NCBI GenBank assembly: GCA_964536805.1
Contig: CAZHYQ010000002.1
Location: 154,797 to 218,796 of the forward strand
DNA from: Longilinea sp964536805
GTDB taxonomy: Bacteria; Chloroflexota; Anaerolineae; Anaerolineales; Anaerolineaceae
Length of the DNA stretch: 64,000 bases
Direction of reading: 5' to 3'
Shown: positions 20,001-26,594 of the stretch, in pieces
Layout: every line of letters begins with the position of its first letter
How positions within the stretch are numbered: the stretch's first letter is position 1
Position numbers and translations under genes: made by a program
Notes under the pieces: model-generated
What the model saw: only the letters and a program-made list of their open reading frames with translations
Told to the model about the DNA's origin: nothing
Database searches by the model: none

Positions 20001-20109
20001 AGAAAGGTCGATCGGGACGTTCGTTCGCCAACCTTGTTAAGAAATCCGATAGAATTGAATCGCTTTTTTCTGAAGATTGTTTGATCATGCCATTAACCGA
20101 ATTAACCAT
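14059..20109 (-). CDS. One-module NRPS: FAAL-ACP-C-A-PCP-thioesterase
   Basis: The 2016-residue synthetase is predicted to make an N-acylated amino acid. In order: a fatty acyl-AMP ligase (about 1-590; MYTSGSTRAPAGV near 180, FAAL-type GRYKDMIILYGRNYYPTDIE), a carrier domain (GGNSLLG near 633), a condensation domain (about 690-1110; HHIITDAW near 825), an adenylation domain (about 1130-1640; VIYTSGSTGRPKGV near 1298, NGKIDRRAL), a second carrier (LGGHSLLAARL near 1686) and a thioesterase (about 1740-2016). Aligning the adenylation pocket by eye gives D-I-L-Q-L-G-M-I-W-K, close to a glycine-type code. The thioesterase nucleophile motif is GFCIGG, cysteine in place of serine. AGGTG lies seven bases before the ATG. 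No further modules or tailoring genes are nearby. Confidence 0.95.
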   Translation of the reverse strand: MVNSVNGMIKQSSEKSDSILSDFLTRLANERPDRPFCFFLAEDEKTEVTLTYSQVDQEARKVAAWLQSKIIPGDRALLLYSTNPEYLFTILGCLYAGAIAVPVYIPRDAAGIQNLARVAADADASLILSKLIDFDRLHKLAPLPDQLASIRWLTTDDISEAGRSLTWQPPAITADSLAFIMYTSGSTRAPAGVELSHGNLRQALLDMQGGFHLTPQDRGLSWAPFSHISGLFSSVLSPIYLEIPEIILTPELFSSNPMSWLRAISRHHVTTSGAPNFALDLCASLATAEEKANLDLSSWRIVANGAEPVRASTLEKFTQAFSGSGFNPAAMTAVYGLTEAPMVSFFDRQSGKSKITISRNASHDNRVTVLATGDPDGLDVVSCGISVPSTKIAIVDPLKLVRCSDDQIGEIWVSGPIVSHGYWKKPVETENIFRARLSDTGDGPFLRTGDLGFLHDGNLFITGRYKDMIILYGRNYYPTDIEVISEKAHPDIQQGTSAAFSISINGEEKVVIILEHRKDVLNPNVEEIARAVRLSIAREMHLPVEAVVIAPPGSIPRTGIGKVQRFKCRDAYLSGKMPSVGISHLSQSSETVNAKTTTEPLNPIEQEICFVFAEVLHLDRVQLNDNFFTVGGNSLLGTQAVSRICERFKVNLQPQVLFDFPTPVELAAHLDSVIRNSDANLLPPIQVVDRAQPLELSFSQERMWFVQQLDPNNSAYNIPLAYRFKGKADLAILQTTLDWMIARHEILRTYFIFQDEQPVQVIEPSLKVVFEKIDLSGADAQAKLTEWVNRESARPFDLSVLPLLRAAVLDLGNDENVLCITMHHIITDAWATGLFLQEFQSVYESFKQGIEPQLPPPGIQYADFAAWQRKWLTGQVLVNESAYWREQLAGLPALELFTDHKRPVVQTFHGSQIIADLPADLYDVLNQLSWKSGTTVFMAALSAFYVLLYQYSGQQDLAVGVPIANRKWLAVENLLGTLVNTLVLRTRLDGNPTMGEFLSRVRDVSLGAYAHQDMPFESLVAELRLPRDISRSPIFQVMFNVINVPTVDVDREEFKDAYVEVDTNGAQFDLTLTLVDTPILRRVILNYNTDLFERATVVRMLNQYMALLGTIAAAFEHRLEDLPMLTGPDRQLVLQDWNNTQQDYPPSATVQSLFEAQVDRNPERVAASDEERQISYLELDRRANRLAHYLRGEGVGAETLVGLCLPRGINMLVSLLAILKAGGAYVPLDPSFPPERLSYMLENSAAPILLTQSALVHLFPSTTAKLVCLDKEGESIGRLSDQRLPPMSHAENLAYVIYTSGSTGRPKGVQVLQRGLVNFLSSIQREPGLTEADILLSVTSLSFDIAGLELYLPLISGAQVKLVSSETAADGFRLMEAMRQFGATMMQATPATWKLLISSGWTGDRRLKILCGGEALPPDLAAGLLSRCGSLWNMYGPTETTIWSTLLKITSPTQLITIGRPIANTQVFILDESRHPVPIGRTGEIYIGGDGLARGYLNLPALTSEKFVPNPFDLSGNSRLYRTGDLGRFLQDGQIEFMGRVDNQVKLRGYRIELGEIEQVIQESGLVKDVVVIPRSDGSREEQLVGYLIKQPNAEIDLPALRDRLKQKLPGYMIPAAFVIMDQFPLTPNGKIDRRALPEPDSISIEAGEYVPPANDVEMALVKIWERLLNVQPIGITQSFFDLGGHSLLAARLFAEIHTRFGKVLPLTTIFEDPTIRHLASAIISQKDGTDWPVLVPMQPKGRKLPLFLVHPFGGDVIGFKRWSEHLGVDQPFYGLRARGLDGIQEPLGSIEEMATLYIAEIRKVQPQGPYKIGGFCIGGVVAFEMAQQLLRQGEKVDLLAIINQPPPNSDYYHFKFSRKNLAAFFDNLPEWSRDFFQLRWEEMWLRISITVTALKTWLGIKIRPKVIPSTPSGVSARAIRTRAARIPEYQRETITNYELNFNQALDKYFPKPYLGKITLFRTPRQPLICSFDDSLCWAPLAGGGLEIRSVPGSNTTLTTDPHAQEFSRALNEFLD

Positions 20110-20350
20110 AAAAAGACACCTATGAAAGGAATCGTGCGAAAGGTGAAATTTCGGTCAAAAAACGATCTGCAAATCCAATTGTTTTTCGGTCCAATTCAAT
20201 ACCCCCTAGGTTTGAGAAGGTCCAATTTTAATGGGAGAACTTCAATAATAGCCCAATAAACAGACTATCATCGTCCCCTTTGGGATTAATAATCCCATAT
20301 TTATGGCATAGTAACCAAATGTTTATGACGCTAAATAGCCAATTAGGATT

Positions 20351-20378
20351 ATTATACGTGAAAACAAGCTAATTTCAA
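20351..20378 (-). promoter_or_regulatory. Promoter for the NRPS operon
   Basis: On the minus strand TTGAAA (20378-20373) and TATAAT (20356-20351) are 16 bp apart. The start near 20344 gives a leader of about 235 bases, which contains a small hairpin GGGATT-AAT-AATCCC at 20282-20296. It lies just after the DinB-like gene stop, so the NRPS can be expressed separately. Confidence 0.65.
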
Positions 20379-20395
20379 TAGCTATCAATTTTGAT

Positions 20396-20881
20396 TTATT
20401 GATCGATTAAGTAGTTGGTCCCTTGCGCCAAATGATCTCGCCAGGCGCGAATTGCCGCTGTGTGGATGGGATAATGTTTAAAGGAATCGTAACCCAGACG
20501 CCGGCGGAAACGCGTTTCAGTGACTAATTGTTCTTCGGGAATATTGGAAAGATACTCGATGAGTTTCTGATGGGTAGTAGCAGCTTCTCGTAGGACTTCA
20601 GAAAGTGATATGCTCCGCTTCAACTCCGTCATTTGCGCGTTGAAGGCATCGATGCCGCCATAAAGGACGGAATAACGCGGAGGGCGTTCCCCTCGCAAAA
20701 TGAGGGGAAGGTGTTTCAACGATTCCTCCTCCCACCAGCTCACATGAGCGATGAGATCCTTCACCGACCAATCACCCGTCACGCCAGCCTGTGTTAATTG
20801 AGGTTCGCTCAAACCGGAGTATGCCAGAACGAACTCATTCCAGGTCGTTTCGATTTTTTCCAGTACCTGCTGCCGTTTCAA
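20396..20881 (-). CDS. DinB-like four-helix-bundle protein (DinB/ClbS-DfsB superfamily)
   Basis: The 161-residue protein has the pattern of the DinB-like/ClbS-DfsB helical-bundle families: an N-terminal helix, then GDWSVKDLIAHVSWWEEE with a candidate metal-binding histidine, and a C-terminal HYPIHTAAIRAWRDHL helix. Members include thiol-dependent metalloenzymes and small resistance proteins such as the colibactin self-protection hydrolase ClbS. The sequence alone does not fix the subgroup or substrate. It lies directly upstream of the NRPS in the same direction, so a role in protection or processing is possible but unproven. Confidence 0.8.
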   Translation of the reverse strand: MKRQQVLEKIETTWNEFVLAYSGLSEPQLTQAGVTGDWSVKDLIAHVSWWEEESLKHLPLILRGERPPRYSVLYGGIDAFNAQMTELKRSISLSEVLREAATTHQKLIEYLSNIPEEQLVTETRFRRRLGYDSFKHYPIHTAAIRAWRDHLAQGTNYLIDQ

Positions 20882-21140
20882 TTCAACCTCTGGCCGAAAT
20901 CATAATTTAGGATTACTCCATCCCATGCGAAAATATCTTTGACTCTGAAAGACAATCAATTATACATAACTCATACCGAGGCTTTCGATATTGTAATCGC
21001 AGAAATAGTGAGGCTTTGCCAACCTGGCGGTCAATTACCGCCAATCCTCAGCCAAATTCTGGCAATGGTATACTGCCGCCTGGTGAATACGCAGCACAAT
21101 AATTGACGCGGGATTTGGCTAGCCCAACAGTGCGTTGCAG
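20882..21140. other. Intergenic region with a possible promoter for the DinB-like gene
   Basis: On the minus strand TCGAAA (20988-20983) and TATAAT (20964-20959) are 18 bp apart and would give a leader of about 70 bases. Nothing else is recognisable in the stretch. Confidence 0.35.
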
Positions 21141-21180
21141 AGAAAAAACAAACAGCAGAAGCATCGATCCTCTGCTGTTT
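21141..21180 (-). terminator. Rho-independent terminator of the SHOCT gene
   Basis: AAACAGCAGA (minus strand, 21180-21171) pairs with TCTGCTGTTT (21159-21150). The minus strand then runs into a T-rich stretch (complement of 21149-21143). It is 20 bp after the SHOCT stop. Confidence 0.8.
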
Positions 21181-21200
21181 CCGTTTTATCGCCTTCCGAT

Positions 21201-21458
21201 TTACTTCCCAATATCTTCCAGCATCTGCAGGTACTGTTCTTTGGTTATTTCGCCGCTGGTATAGCGTGCCTGCAGAATCTGCTTTGGATTCGGTTTTCCC
21301 GATTCCGGCAAAACCTGGTTGGATGTAGATGTGCCGCCGCTCAGCCGGCGCACTGCCCAGACAACCAATAAGATCAAGCCCACCAATATTGCAAGCCCTA
21401 AAATGCCGCAAAAGAGTATTCCCAGCCCGTGGAAACCGCCATAAAAGCCACGCATCAT
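21201..21458 (-). CDS. Small membrane protein with C-terminal SHOCT domain
   Basis: The 85-residue protein has one transmembrane helix (about 10-36, glycine- and leucine-rich) and a C-terminal SHOCT (short C-terminal) motif, KQILQARYTSGEITKEQYLQ, at about 58-77. SHOCT segments are thought to mediate oligomerisation or localisation; the function of such mini-proteins is unknown. The start is supported by GAGAGGTG before the ATG at 21458. It has its own terminator and lies downstream of the photolyase operon after a 219-bp gap. An imperfect inverted repeat, TGATCAT-N5-ATGATCA (21495-21513), lies upstream and could be an operator. Confidence 0.85.
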   Translation of the reverse strand: MMRGFYGGFHGLGILFCGILGLAILVGLILLVVWAVRRLSGGTSTSNQVLPESGKPNPKQILQARYTSGEITKEQYLQMLEDIGK

Positions 21459-21677
21459 TTTTCACCTCTCGATATATCTCAATTCATCGTAAGTTGATCA
21501 TACCTGATGATCAGTTTAGCAGGAAATTATGAAGGGATTATGAACACGGTAGTCAATTTAAAGCGAGATTCGCTATCAATTCTCTGGTGGAGATCCAGTA
21601 AAGCATGAATGGGATCAATTTTCCAGCTACACACGTTTTACGGGAGTATAAGAACCGAATTCGAATGGCCGGTCTGG

Positions 21678-23051
21678 TCATTTACCGGAATAAGCCGCCA
21701 GCACACGTTGCCGGGCAAAATCATGGTCAACGATGGGAGCCGGATAATCACGGCCGATGAGCACACCGCAACTACGCTGCTCATCAACCGGCATTTCCCA
21801 GGGCGTGTGGATGTATTTTAGCGATACATTGGCGAGTTCAGGCAACCAACGGCGGACGTACGCGCCTTGCGGGTCGAATTTCTTTCCCTGTAAAATGGGA
21901 TTGAAGACACGGAAGTAAGGTGCGGCGTCGGTTCCTGTGCCGGCAATCCACTGCCAGCCGCCGTTATTGGCTGCCAGGTCGCCATCGACCAGACTGCGCA
22001 TGAACCAGGCTTCACCTTCCTGCCAGTTAATCAAAAGGTGCTTGACCAGAAAAGAGGCCGTGATCATGCGGGCACGGTTGTGCATCCAACCCGTCGCCGC
22101 CAGTTGGCGCATACCGGCATCCACCACCGGGTAGCCGGTCAGGCCAGCCTGCCAGGCCAGCAAATCCCCGGGAACATTGCGCCAGGGAATGGCCCGCATC
22201 GAAGATCGAAACGGTACCTTTAGGACATGCGGAAAATGGTATAGGATGAATTGGTAAAACTCGCGCCAGATGAGCTCATTTAGCCAGGTCTCGGCCCCTG
22301 CCCGGGCTGAAGCATCAGCCGCCAATCCAGCCACCTGGCGCGCCGCAGCCGCGGCTTGCCGCCCCGAGAGCATGCCAAATCGCAGATAAGGCGATAAAGC
22401 CGACGTGCCGTCCATGTCAAGCCGGTCGCGCCCGGAGCTATAAGCAAATATGGGACCATCCAGAAAGTCGTTCAGTCGGCTCTGGGCTTCGCGCTCGCCA
22501 GCCGGGAAGTATTCTGGCGTTGGCAGATCCGGCAATTCTGCCGATGGCAGATCCGGAACCGGAGGCATTACAATAGGCGCGGGCAAAAGACGTTCAATGA
22601 ACGGTAACGCCTTCCAGGCACGGCTGTAGGGTGTGAAAACCGTGTAAGGTTTGCCATCAGAGCGCGTGATTGCCGTGACTGGATGAACCCCCAAGCCGTG
22701 CACCAGATGCAAATTGACCTGCTCTGCCACCGCGCCATCCCGCCGCAAAGCATAGGGTGATATATCCTGCTCGGCAAAAACAGTCTCCGCCCCGCATTCC
22801 TCCGCCAATCGGCACAACTCAGCCACCGGCTCACCGCGCCGCAGGATCAGTCTCGACCCCAGCCGACGCAGGTCGGCATCCAAGGCCCGCAAGCCGGCAA
22901 AAAGAAAAGCATGCCTCTTATCTGCCTGTTTTGTCAACAACCGTTCATCCAGGATAAAGAGCGGCAACACGCCCTTACCGGCACTTAATGCTGAGGTAAG
23001 GGCTGCATTGTCGCTCAAGCGCAGGTCGCGGCGGATCCACCAGATATTCAT
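21678..23051 (-). CDS. phrB: Deoxyribodipyrimidine photolyase (CPD photolyase, class I)
   Basis: The 457-residue light-driven enzyme repairs cyclobutane pyrimidine dimers using FAD and an antenna chromophore. The N-terminal Rossmann domain starts IWWIRRDLRLSDNAAL. The C-terminal FAD-binding domain includes SPYLRFGMLSGRQ, ETWLNELIWREFY, TGYPVVDAGMRQLAATGWMHNR and DGDLAANNGGWQW, all hallmarks of class I photolyases. It is the last gene of a six-gene minus-strand operon, 9 bp after an exporter ATPase gene. The operon is headed by a CarH-like B12 regulator, which makes light-dependent expression likely. Confidence 0.95.
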   Translation of the reverse strand: MNIWWIRRDLRLSDNAALTSALSAGKGVLPLFILDERLLTKQADKRHAFLFAGLRALDADLRRLGSRLILRRGEPVAELCRLAEECGAETVFAEQDISPYALRRDGAVAEQVNLHLVHGLGVHPVTAITRSDGKPYTVFTPYSRAWKALPFIERLLPAPIVMPPVPDLPSAELPDLPTPEYFPAGEREAQSRLNDFLDGPIFAYSSGRDRLDMDGTSALSPYLRFGMLSGRQAAAAARQVAGLAADASARAGAETWLNELIWREFYQFILYHFPHVLKVPFRSSMRAIPWRNVPGDLLAWQAGLTGYPVVDAGMRQLAATGWMHNRARMITASFLVKHLLINWQEGEAWFMRSLVDGDLAANNGGWQWIAGTGTDAAPYFRVFNPILQGKKFDPQGAYVRRWLPELANVSLKYIHTPWEMPVDEQRSCGVLIGRDYPAPIVDHDFARQRVLAAYSGK

Positions 23052-23060
23052 CGTCTTGGT

Positions 23061-23804
23061 TTAATGCCGTCCGCCGCCGACCAGCTCCATGATTTCCTCG
23101 CGGGTGGTATAAATGCGAACCAGTTTTCCGTCGCGCATCATGAAAACCCGGTCCACAAATTCACACATGCGCAGGTCGTGCGTGACCATGATGCCAGCAC
23201 GGCCTTGTTCGTGGATCAAGCCGGCAAAGGTTTCGACCACCTGGTAGGCGCGTTCGGTATCCAGGCTGGCGGTCGGTTCATCGGCCAACACCAGGCTGGG
23301 ATTGTGAATGAGAGCCCGGGCAATGGCTACCCGCTGCTGCTGCCCGCCGGACATCTGCCCCGGCAAGTTGTGAAGGCGGTCTCCCAGTCCAAGGCGTGAG
23401 AGAAGTTCGCGGGAACGCAATTTGCCGGTTTTATCCAGCTTATTATTGAGCCGCAGCATCAACTCCACATTTTCAACGGCGCTCAGGTAAGGCACCAGAT
23501 TGTTTGCCTGGAAGGTAAACCCGATCTTCTCGCGGCGCATGGCTACGCGTTCCACGTCGCCCATCGACGACAGGTCTTGGCCATCCAAAAGGATCTGACC
23601 GGAGGTAGGTTGGAGCAAGGCCGCCAGGATGGAAAGCATGGTTGTTTTCCCTGATCCACTGGGGCCAACCAGGGCGACAAATTCTCCAGATTTTACCTGT
23701 AAGGAAACATTATCGACTGCCTGGATGGTTCCAGAGTCGCTGTTATAGGTTTTAATAACCGATTTTGTTTCAAGTGCATAAGCTGACATGGTATTTTCCA
23801 TCAT
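23061..23804 (-). CDS. ABC exporter ATP-binding protein (MacB/LolD type)
   Basis: The 247-residue ATPase has Walker A GPSGSGKTT, Q-loop FTFQANNLVP, signature MSGGQQQRVAIARAL, Walker B LVLADEPTASLDT and H-loop MVTHDLR. It overlaps the permease stop by 4 bp (ATGA), showing translational coupling. With the adjacent FtsX permease and HlyD-like lipoprotein it forms a tripartite-like exporter inside the photolyase operon. The cargo is unknown. Confidence 0.94.
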   Translation of the reverse strand: MMENTMSAYALETKSVIKTYNSDSGTIQAVDNVSLQVKSGEFVALVGPSGSGKTTMLSILAALLQPTSGQILLDGQDLSSMGDVERVAMRREKIGFTFQANNLVPYLSAVENVELMLRLNNKLDKTGKLRSRELLSRLGLGDRLHNLPGQMSGGQQQRVAIARALIHNPSLVLADEPTASLDTERAYQVVETFAGLIHEQGRAGIMVTHDLRMCEFVDRVFMMRDGKLVRIYTTREEIMELVGGGRH

Positions 23805-24973
23805 GATGATAATCCCAGCGCTTTTAGCGGTTCGATGCGGACGGCGTAACGGATCGAAACCAGTCCGCCGAGCGGGCCAATCAACAGCAGGGCAATCACG
23901 GCCAGCGCTGAAGTGGTGCCATTAAAGACAATCGGAACCGTGGGCGGGAAGGAAAGCGAGAACAGGAAAGTCAGCAGGCCGCCGATAATGACTCCGATCA
24001 CCGTCACGATGGTTATCTGAATGATCGAAGACGCCGCCACCACCGGATTGGAGGTGCCAATGGCTTTCAGCACGCCAATCTGCGCGACCTTTTGCAATAT
24101 TTGAATCTGGAAAAATCCGCCGATGACCAGGATGCCGATAAAGAGGGTAAAACCGCCCTGGGTATTGAGCGTACTTTGCTGGGCTGAGTAGCCTGGCAGC
24201 GCCTGAATTGCTTCCTTAAGGGTGGCAGTTTCAACGTTATCCACCTGGGCAACCAGGCGGGCACGGACCGCATCCACCTGGGTTGGATCCGACAATTTCA
24301 CCAGGATGACATTGGCTACCGGGTTTGACCTGTTCACTTCGGCTTCGGATTTTGGGCGGATGCGGTCCCAGGTAAAGAAAGGCACAAATACCGAAGGCTG
24401 CAGTGAATATTGCTGACCGTCCGTTATACCGACGATTCGCAAATCATAGAATTCATCCTGCGTACCCTGGGTCACCCGGACAGTCAAGGTATCTCCCACC
24501 GCAAGCTTGCTGCGGTAGGCAGTGTTGCGGTCGATGATGACTTCCTGCGCCAGGTCGGTGCTGAGCTGTTGGCCGCTTACCACTTTTGGTTCGCCGATCC
24601 GGCCAGGCTCCACGCCCAACAACGCAATTTTTATTGGGGCCGCATTATTCGCAAGGATTAAGCTGGCATTGGACGTTCCCAGCATACCGGCATCGGCAAC
24701 CCCATCCACGCGCCGGACGGCAGCCAGGCGGTCGCGGCTGAGGCGGCTGGCCTGAATCAGAAAGTCCGATTTTGCCTGATACACGATGACCTGGGCATCC
24801 AGCTTTGATATGTATTCCCGGTTACCATTGCCCAATCCCTCTCCCAGCGCCGCGATGAACAGCACCAGCAGCGTGATCAAGGCAATCACCAGGCTGACCA
24901 GCAGGAAACGGGAACGGTTTCGCCACACTTCCTTGACCGCCAGAAAAGTTGCTAAAGATAACGTTTGTCGCAT
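23801..24973 (-). CDS. ABC exporter permease (MacB/FtsX type)
   Basis: The 390-residue permease has the standard four-helix FtsX layout: an N-terminal helix (FLLVSLVIALITLLVLFIAAL), a large extracytoplasmic domain (about 45-260) and three C-terminal helices with the coupling signature VAQIGVLKAIGTSNPVV. Unlike the 799-residue permease at 4751-7150, it has one FtsX domain and so would work as a dimer. It lies between adaptor and ATPase genes of the same operon. Confidence 0.93.
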   Translation of the reverse strand: MRQTLSLATFLAVKEVWRNRSRFLLVSLVIALITLLVLFIAALGEGLGNGNREYISKLDAQVIVYQAKSDFLIQASRLSRDRLAAVRRVDGVADAGMLGTSNASLILANNAAPIKIALLGVEPGRIGEPKVVSGQQLSTDLAQEVIIDRNTAYRSKLAVGDTLTVRVTQGTQDEFYDLRIVGITDGQQYSLQPSVFVPFFTWDRIRPKSEAEVNRSNPVANVILVKLSDPTQVDAVRARLVAQVDNVETATLKEAIQALPGYSAQQSTLNTQGGFTLFIGILVIGGFFQIQILQKVAQIGVLKAIGTSNPVVAASSIIQITIVTVIGVIIGGLLTFLFSLSFPPTVPIVFNGTTSALAVIALLLIGPLGGLVSIRYAVRIEPLKALGLSS

Positions 24974-24992
24974 ATTGGCATTCCTGAATGAA

Positions 24993-25943
24993 CTAACGTG
25001 GGAAATGAACCGCGGCAGTCATGCCCCAGCGCATTTGAGGATCGGTCTGGTTGAGTTTGATAGTAACCGTATAGGTAATATCGCCGCGTTTTTCTTCATA
25101 ACGGGAGTCAATTTGGGTCACTTCACCCTGGAAGGTTTTCTCAGGCAGAGCATCCAGCACCACGTCCACTTTTTGTCCAACTGAAATGGCGGTGACATCC
25201 ATTTCAGTCAGGTTATCCGTCTTTACAATCCAGCTTGAAAAATCAGCCAGCGCCACCTGGGATGTTCCTACAGCCACCTGCTGGCCAGGCAAGAATGATA
25301 AATCGACCACGGTACCGTCCATGGTAGCCTTCAGCACGCGGGCATCGATGGTGGATTGTGCGCTTTTCAAAGCCGCTTTTGCCGAAGCCAACCGGGCCTG
25401 CGCCAATGCCTGTTGGTCAGGATCCACGCCCTTTCCGCTTTCCAATTTCGCCAGAGTGTCTTCAGCCAGCTTCAAGCTTGCCGTCGCCACATCCAGTTGG
25501 GCTTTATTCAAATCCGAGTCATTTGCCTTGAAACGGTCGGTCGCCTGGTCAAAGGCAGCTTTGGCAGTCTGAACAGCCAGCTTAGCCTGTGCCAAATTCA
25601 GATCCGCTGCAGCCATTAGAGCATCCAGGGCTTTTTGTGCTGCCAGGTCTTCCTGTTGGGCACGGGTTAAAGCGGCATTCGCCTCTTGTGAATCGGTGAA
25701 ACGGGCAAGCACCTGCCCGGACGTAACTGCATCGCCTTCTTTCACCAGAACTTCGGCAATCTGACCGGAAAGGGTGAAGAATAAGTCTTGCGAGTTCAGC
25801 GGCAGCAAACGGCCTTCCGAGATCAGGGTTTGCGGTTGTGTGGTTTGCGGAACAACGGTCGAATCAGCAGTTTTCGCGCTGCAAGCGGATAAAATCAAGG
25901 CTGCCGCTGTAATGATAACGATCGATAAAGACAGTTTTTTCAT
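24993..25943 (-). CDS. HlyD/MacA-like adaptor lipoprotein
   Basis: The 316-residue membrane fusion protein partners the FtsX permease downstream. The lipoprotein signal has lipobox LSAC with the cysteine at residue 21. Lipoyl half-motifs, an alanine-rich coiled-coil hairpin (about 80-190), the second lipoyl half (MDGTVVDLSFLPGQQV) and a barrel ending RWGMTAAVHFPR follow; the same C-terminal pattern occurs in the adaptor at 3534-4724. The reading frame is open to 25973, but GGAGA at 25955-25951 sits seven bases before the ATG at 25943, which I take as the start. Confidence 0.92.
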   Translation of the reverse strand: MKKLSLSIVIITAAALILSACSAKTADSTVVPQTTQPQTLISEGRLLPLNSQDLFFTLSGQIAEVLVKEGDAVTSGQVLARFTDSQEANAALTRAQQEDLAAQKALDALMAAADLNLAQAKLAVQTAKAAFDQATDRFKANDSDLNKAQLDVATASLKLAEDTLAKLESGKGVDPDQQALAQARLASAKAALKSAQSTIDARVLKATMDGTVVDLSFLPGQQVAVGTSQVALADFSSWIVKTDNLTEMDVTAISVGQKVDVVLDALPEKTFQGEVTQIDSRYEEKRGDITYTVTIKLNQTDPQMRWGMTAAVHFPR

Positions 25944-25969
25944 GTTCATTTCTCCAAGTAATAATTTCA

Positions 25970-26575
25970 TCAATCTTTGGTTGGCCCAACGGGACCTTCA
26001 AAGGATTTTCCCCAACGGGTTGAAAGCACACCGCTCAACAGCAAATCCAGCGGCGGATGGTCTGCAATGTGGTCGTAGTAATAAGGCAGTTCGACCTTGC
26101 CGTCGGTACCGATGATGAATGTGCCCGACATCTGCATGGAATCCTGTCCAGCGGGGGCTGGTTCCACCTCGTAGCCTTTTTCGCGCGATTTTGCAATGGC
26201 CGACCAGACTTTTGGGTTTAGGAAGGTCTGGAACAAATTGCCGCGTTCCAAACCATAAGCCTTGTAAGCTTTTCTTTCAGGATCGGCCAGGCAATAAAGG
26301 CCAGGCGCAAAGCGTTTTGCGAACGCCGCGGTTGCTTCAGGCGTTCCCTGCATAATTACCGCAATGCTCAATCCAGCTTGAGCAATACGTTCCTTGCCGG
26401 CCACCAACTCATCCAGCATTTCTTTGCATTGTGTGCAGCCAAAATGGCGGGTGAAAGCGAGCAGCAGCGGCCGGGTTGCCCACAATGATGAAAGCTGAAC
26501 TGGTTGTCCAGAAGCATCCAGCAACACCAGGTCAGGGGCAGTACGGTTGAAATCAATGGCTCTTTTCTTAGGCAT
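25970..26575 (-). CDS. Peroxiredoxin-like (AhpC/TSA, PRXL2-like) protein
   Basis: The 201-residue thioredoxin-fold protein starts DFNRTAPDLVLLDASGQPVQLSSLW and carries the redox motif FGCTQC in place of the peroxiredoxin TxxC site, as in the AhpC/TSA-like 'PRXL2' group. The later GTFIIGTDGKVELPYYYDHIADH part is typical of this group. It probably reduces peroxides or handles thiols. The ATG at 26575 has GGAG five bases upstream; the longer frame to 26617 would overlap the regulator gene. It is second in the CarH-like operon and faces a selenocysteine peroxiredoxin in the divergent operon. Confidence 0.88.
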   Translation of the reverse strand: MPKKRAIDFNRTAPDLVLLDASGQPVQLSSLWATRPLLLAFTRHFGCTQCKEMLDELVAGKERIAQAGLSIAVIMQGTPEATAAFAKRFAPGLYCLADPERKAYKAYGLERGNLFQTFLNPKVWSAIAKSREKGYEVEPAPAGQDSMQMSGTFIIGTDGKVELPYYYDHIADHPPLDLLLSGVLSTRWGKSFEGPVGPTKD

Positions 26576-26594
26576 GATTACTCCATAAATCCAT

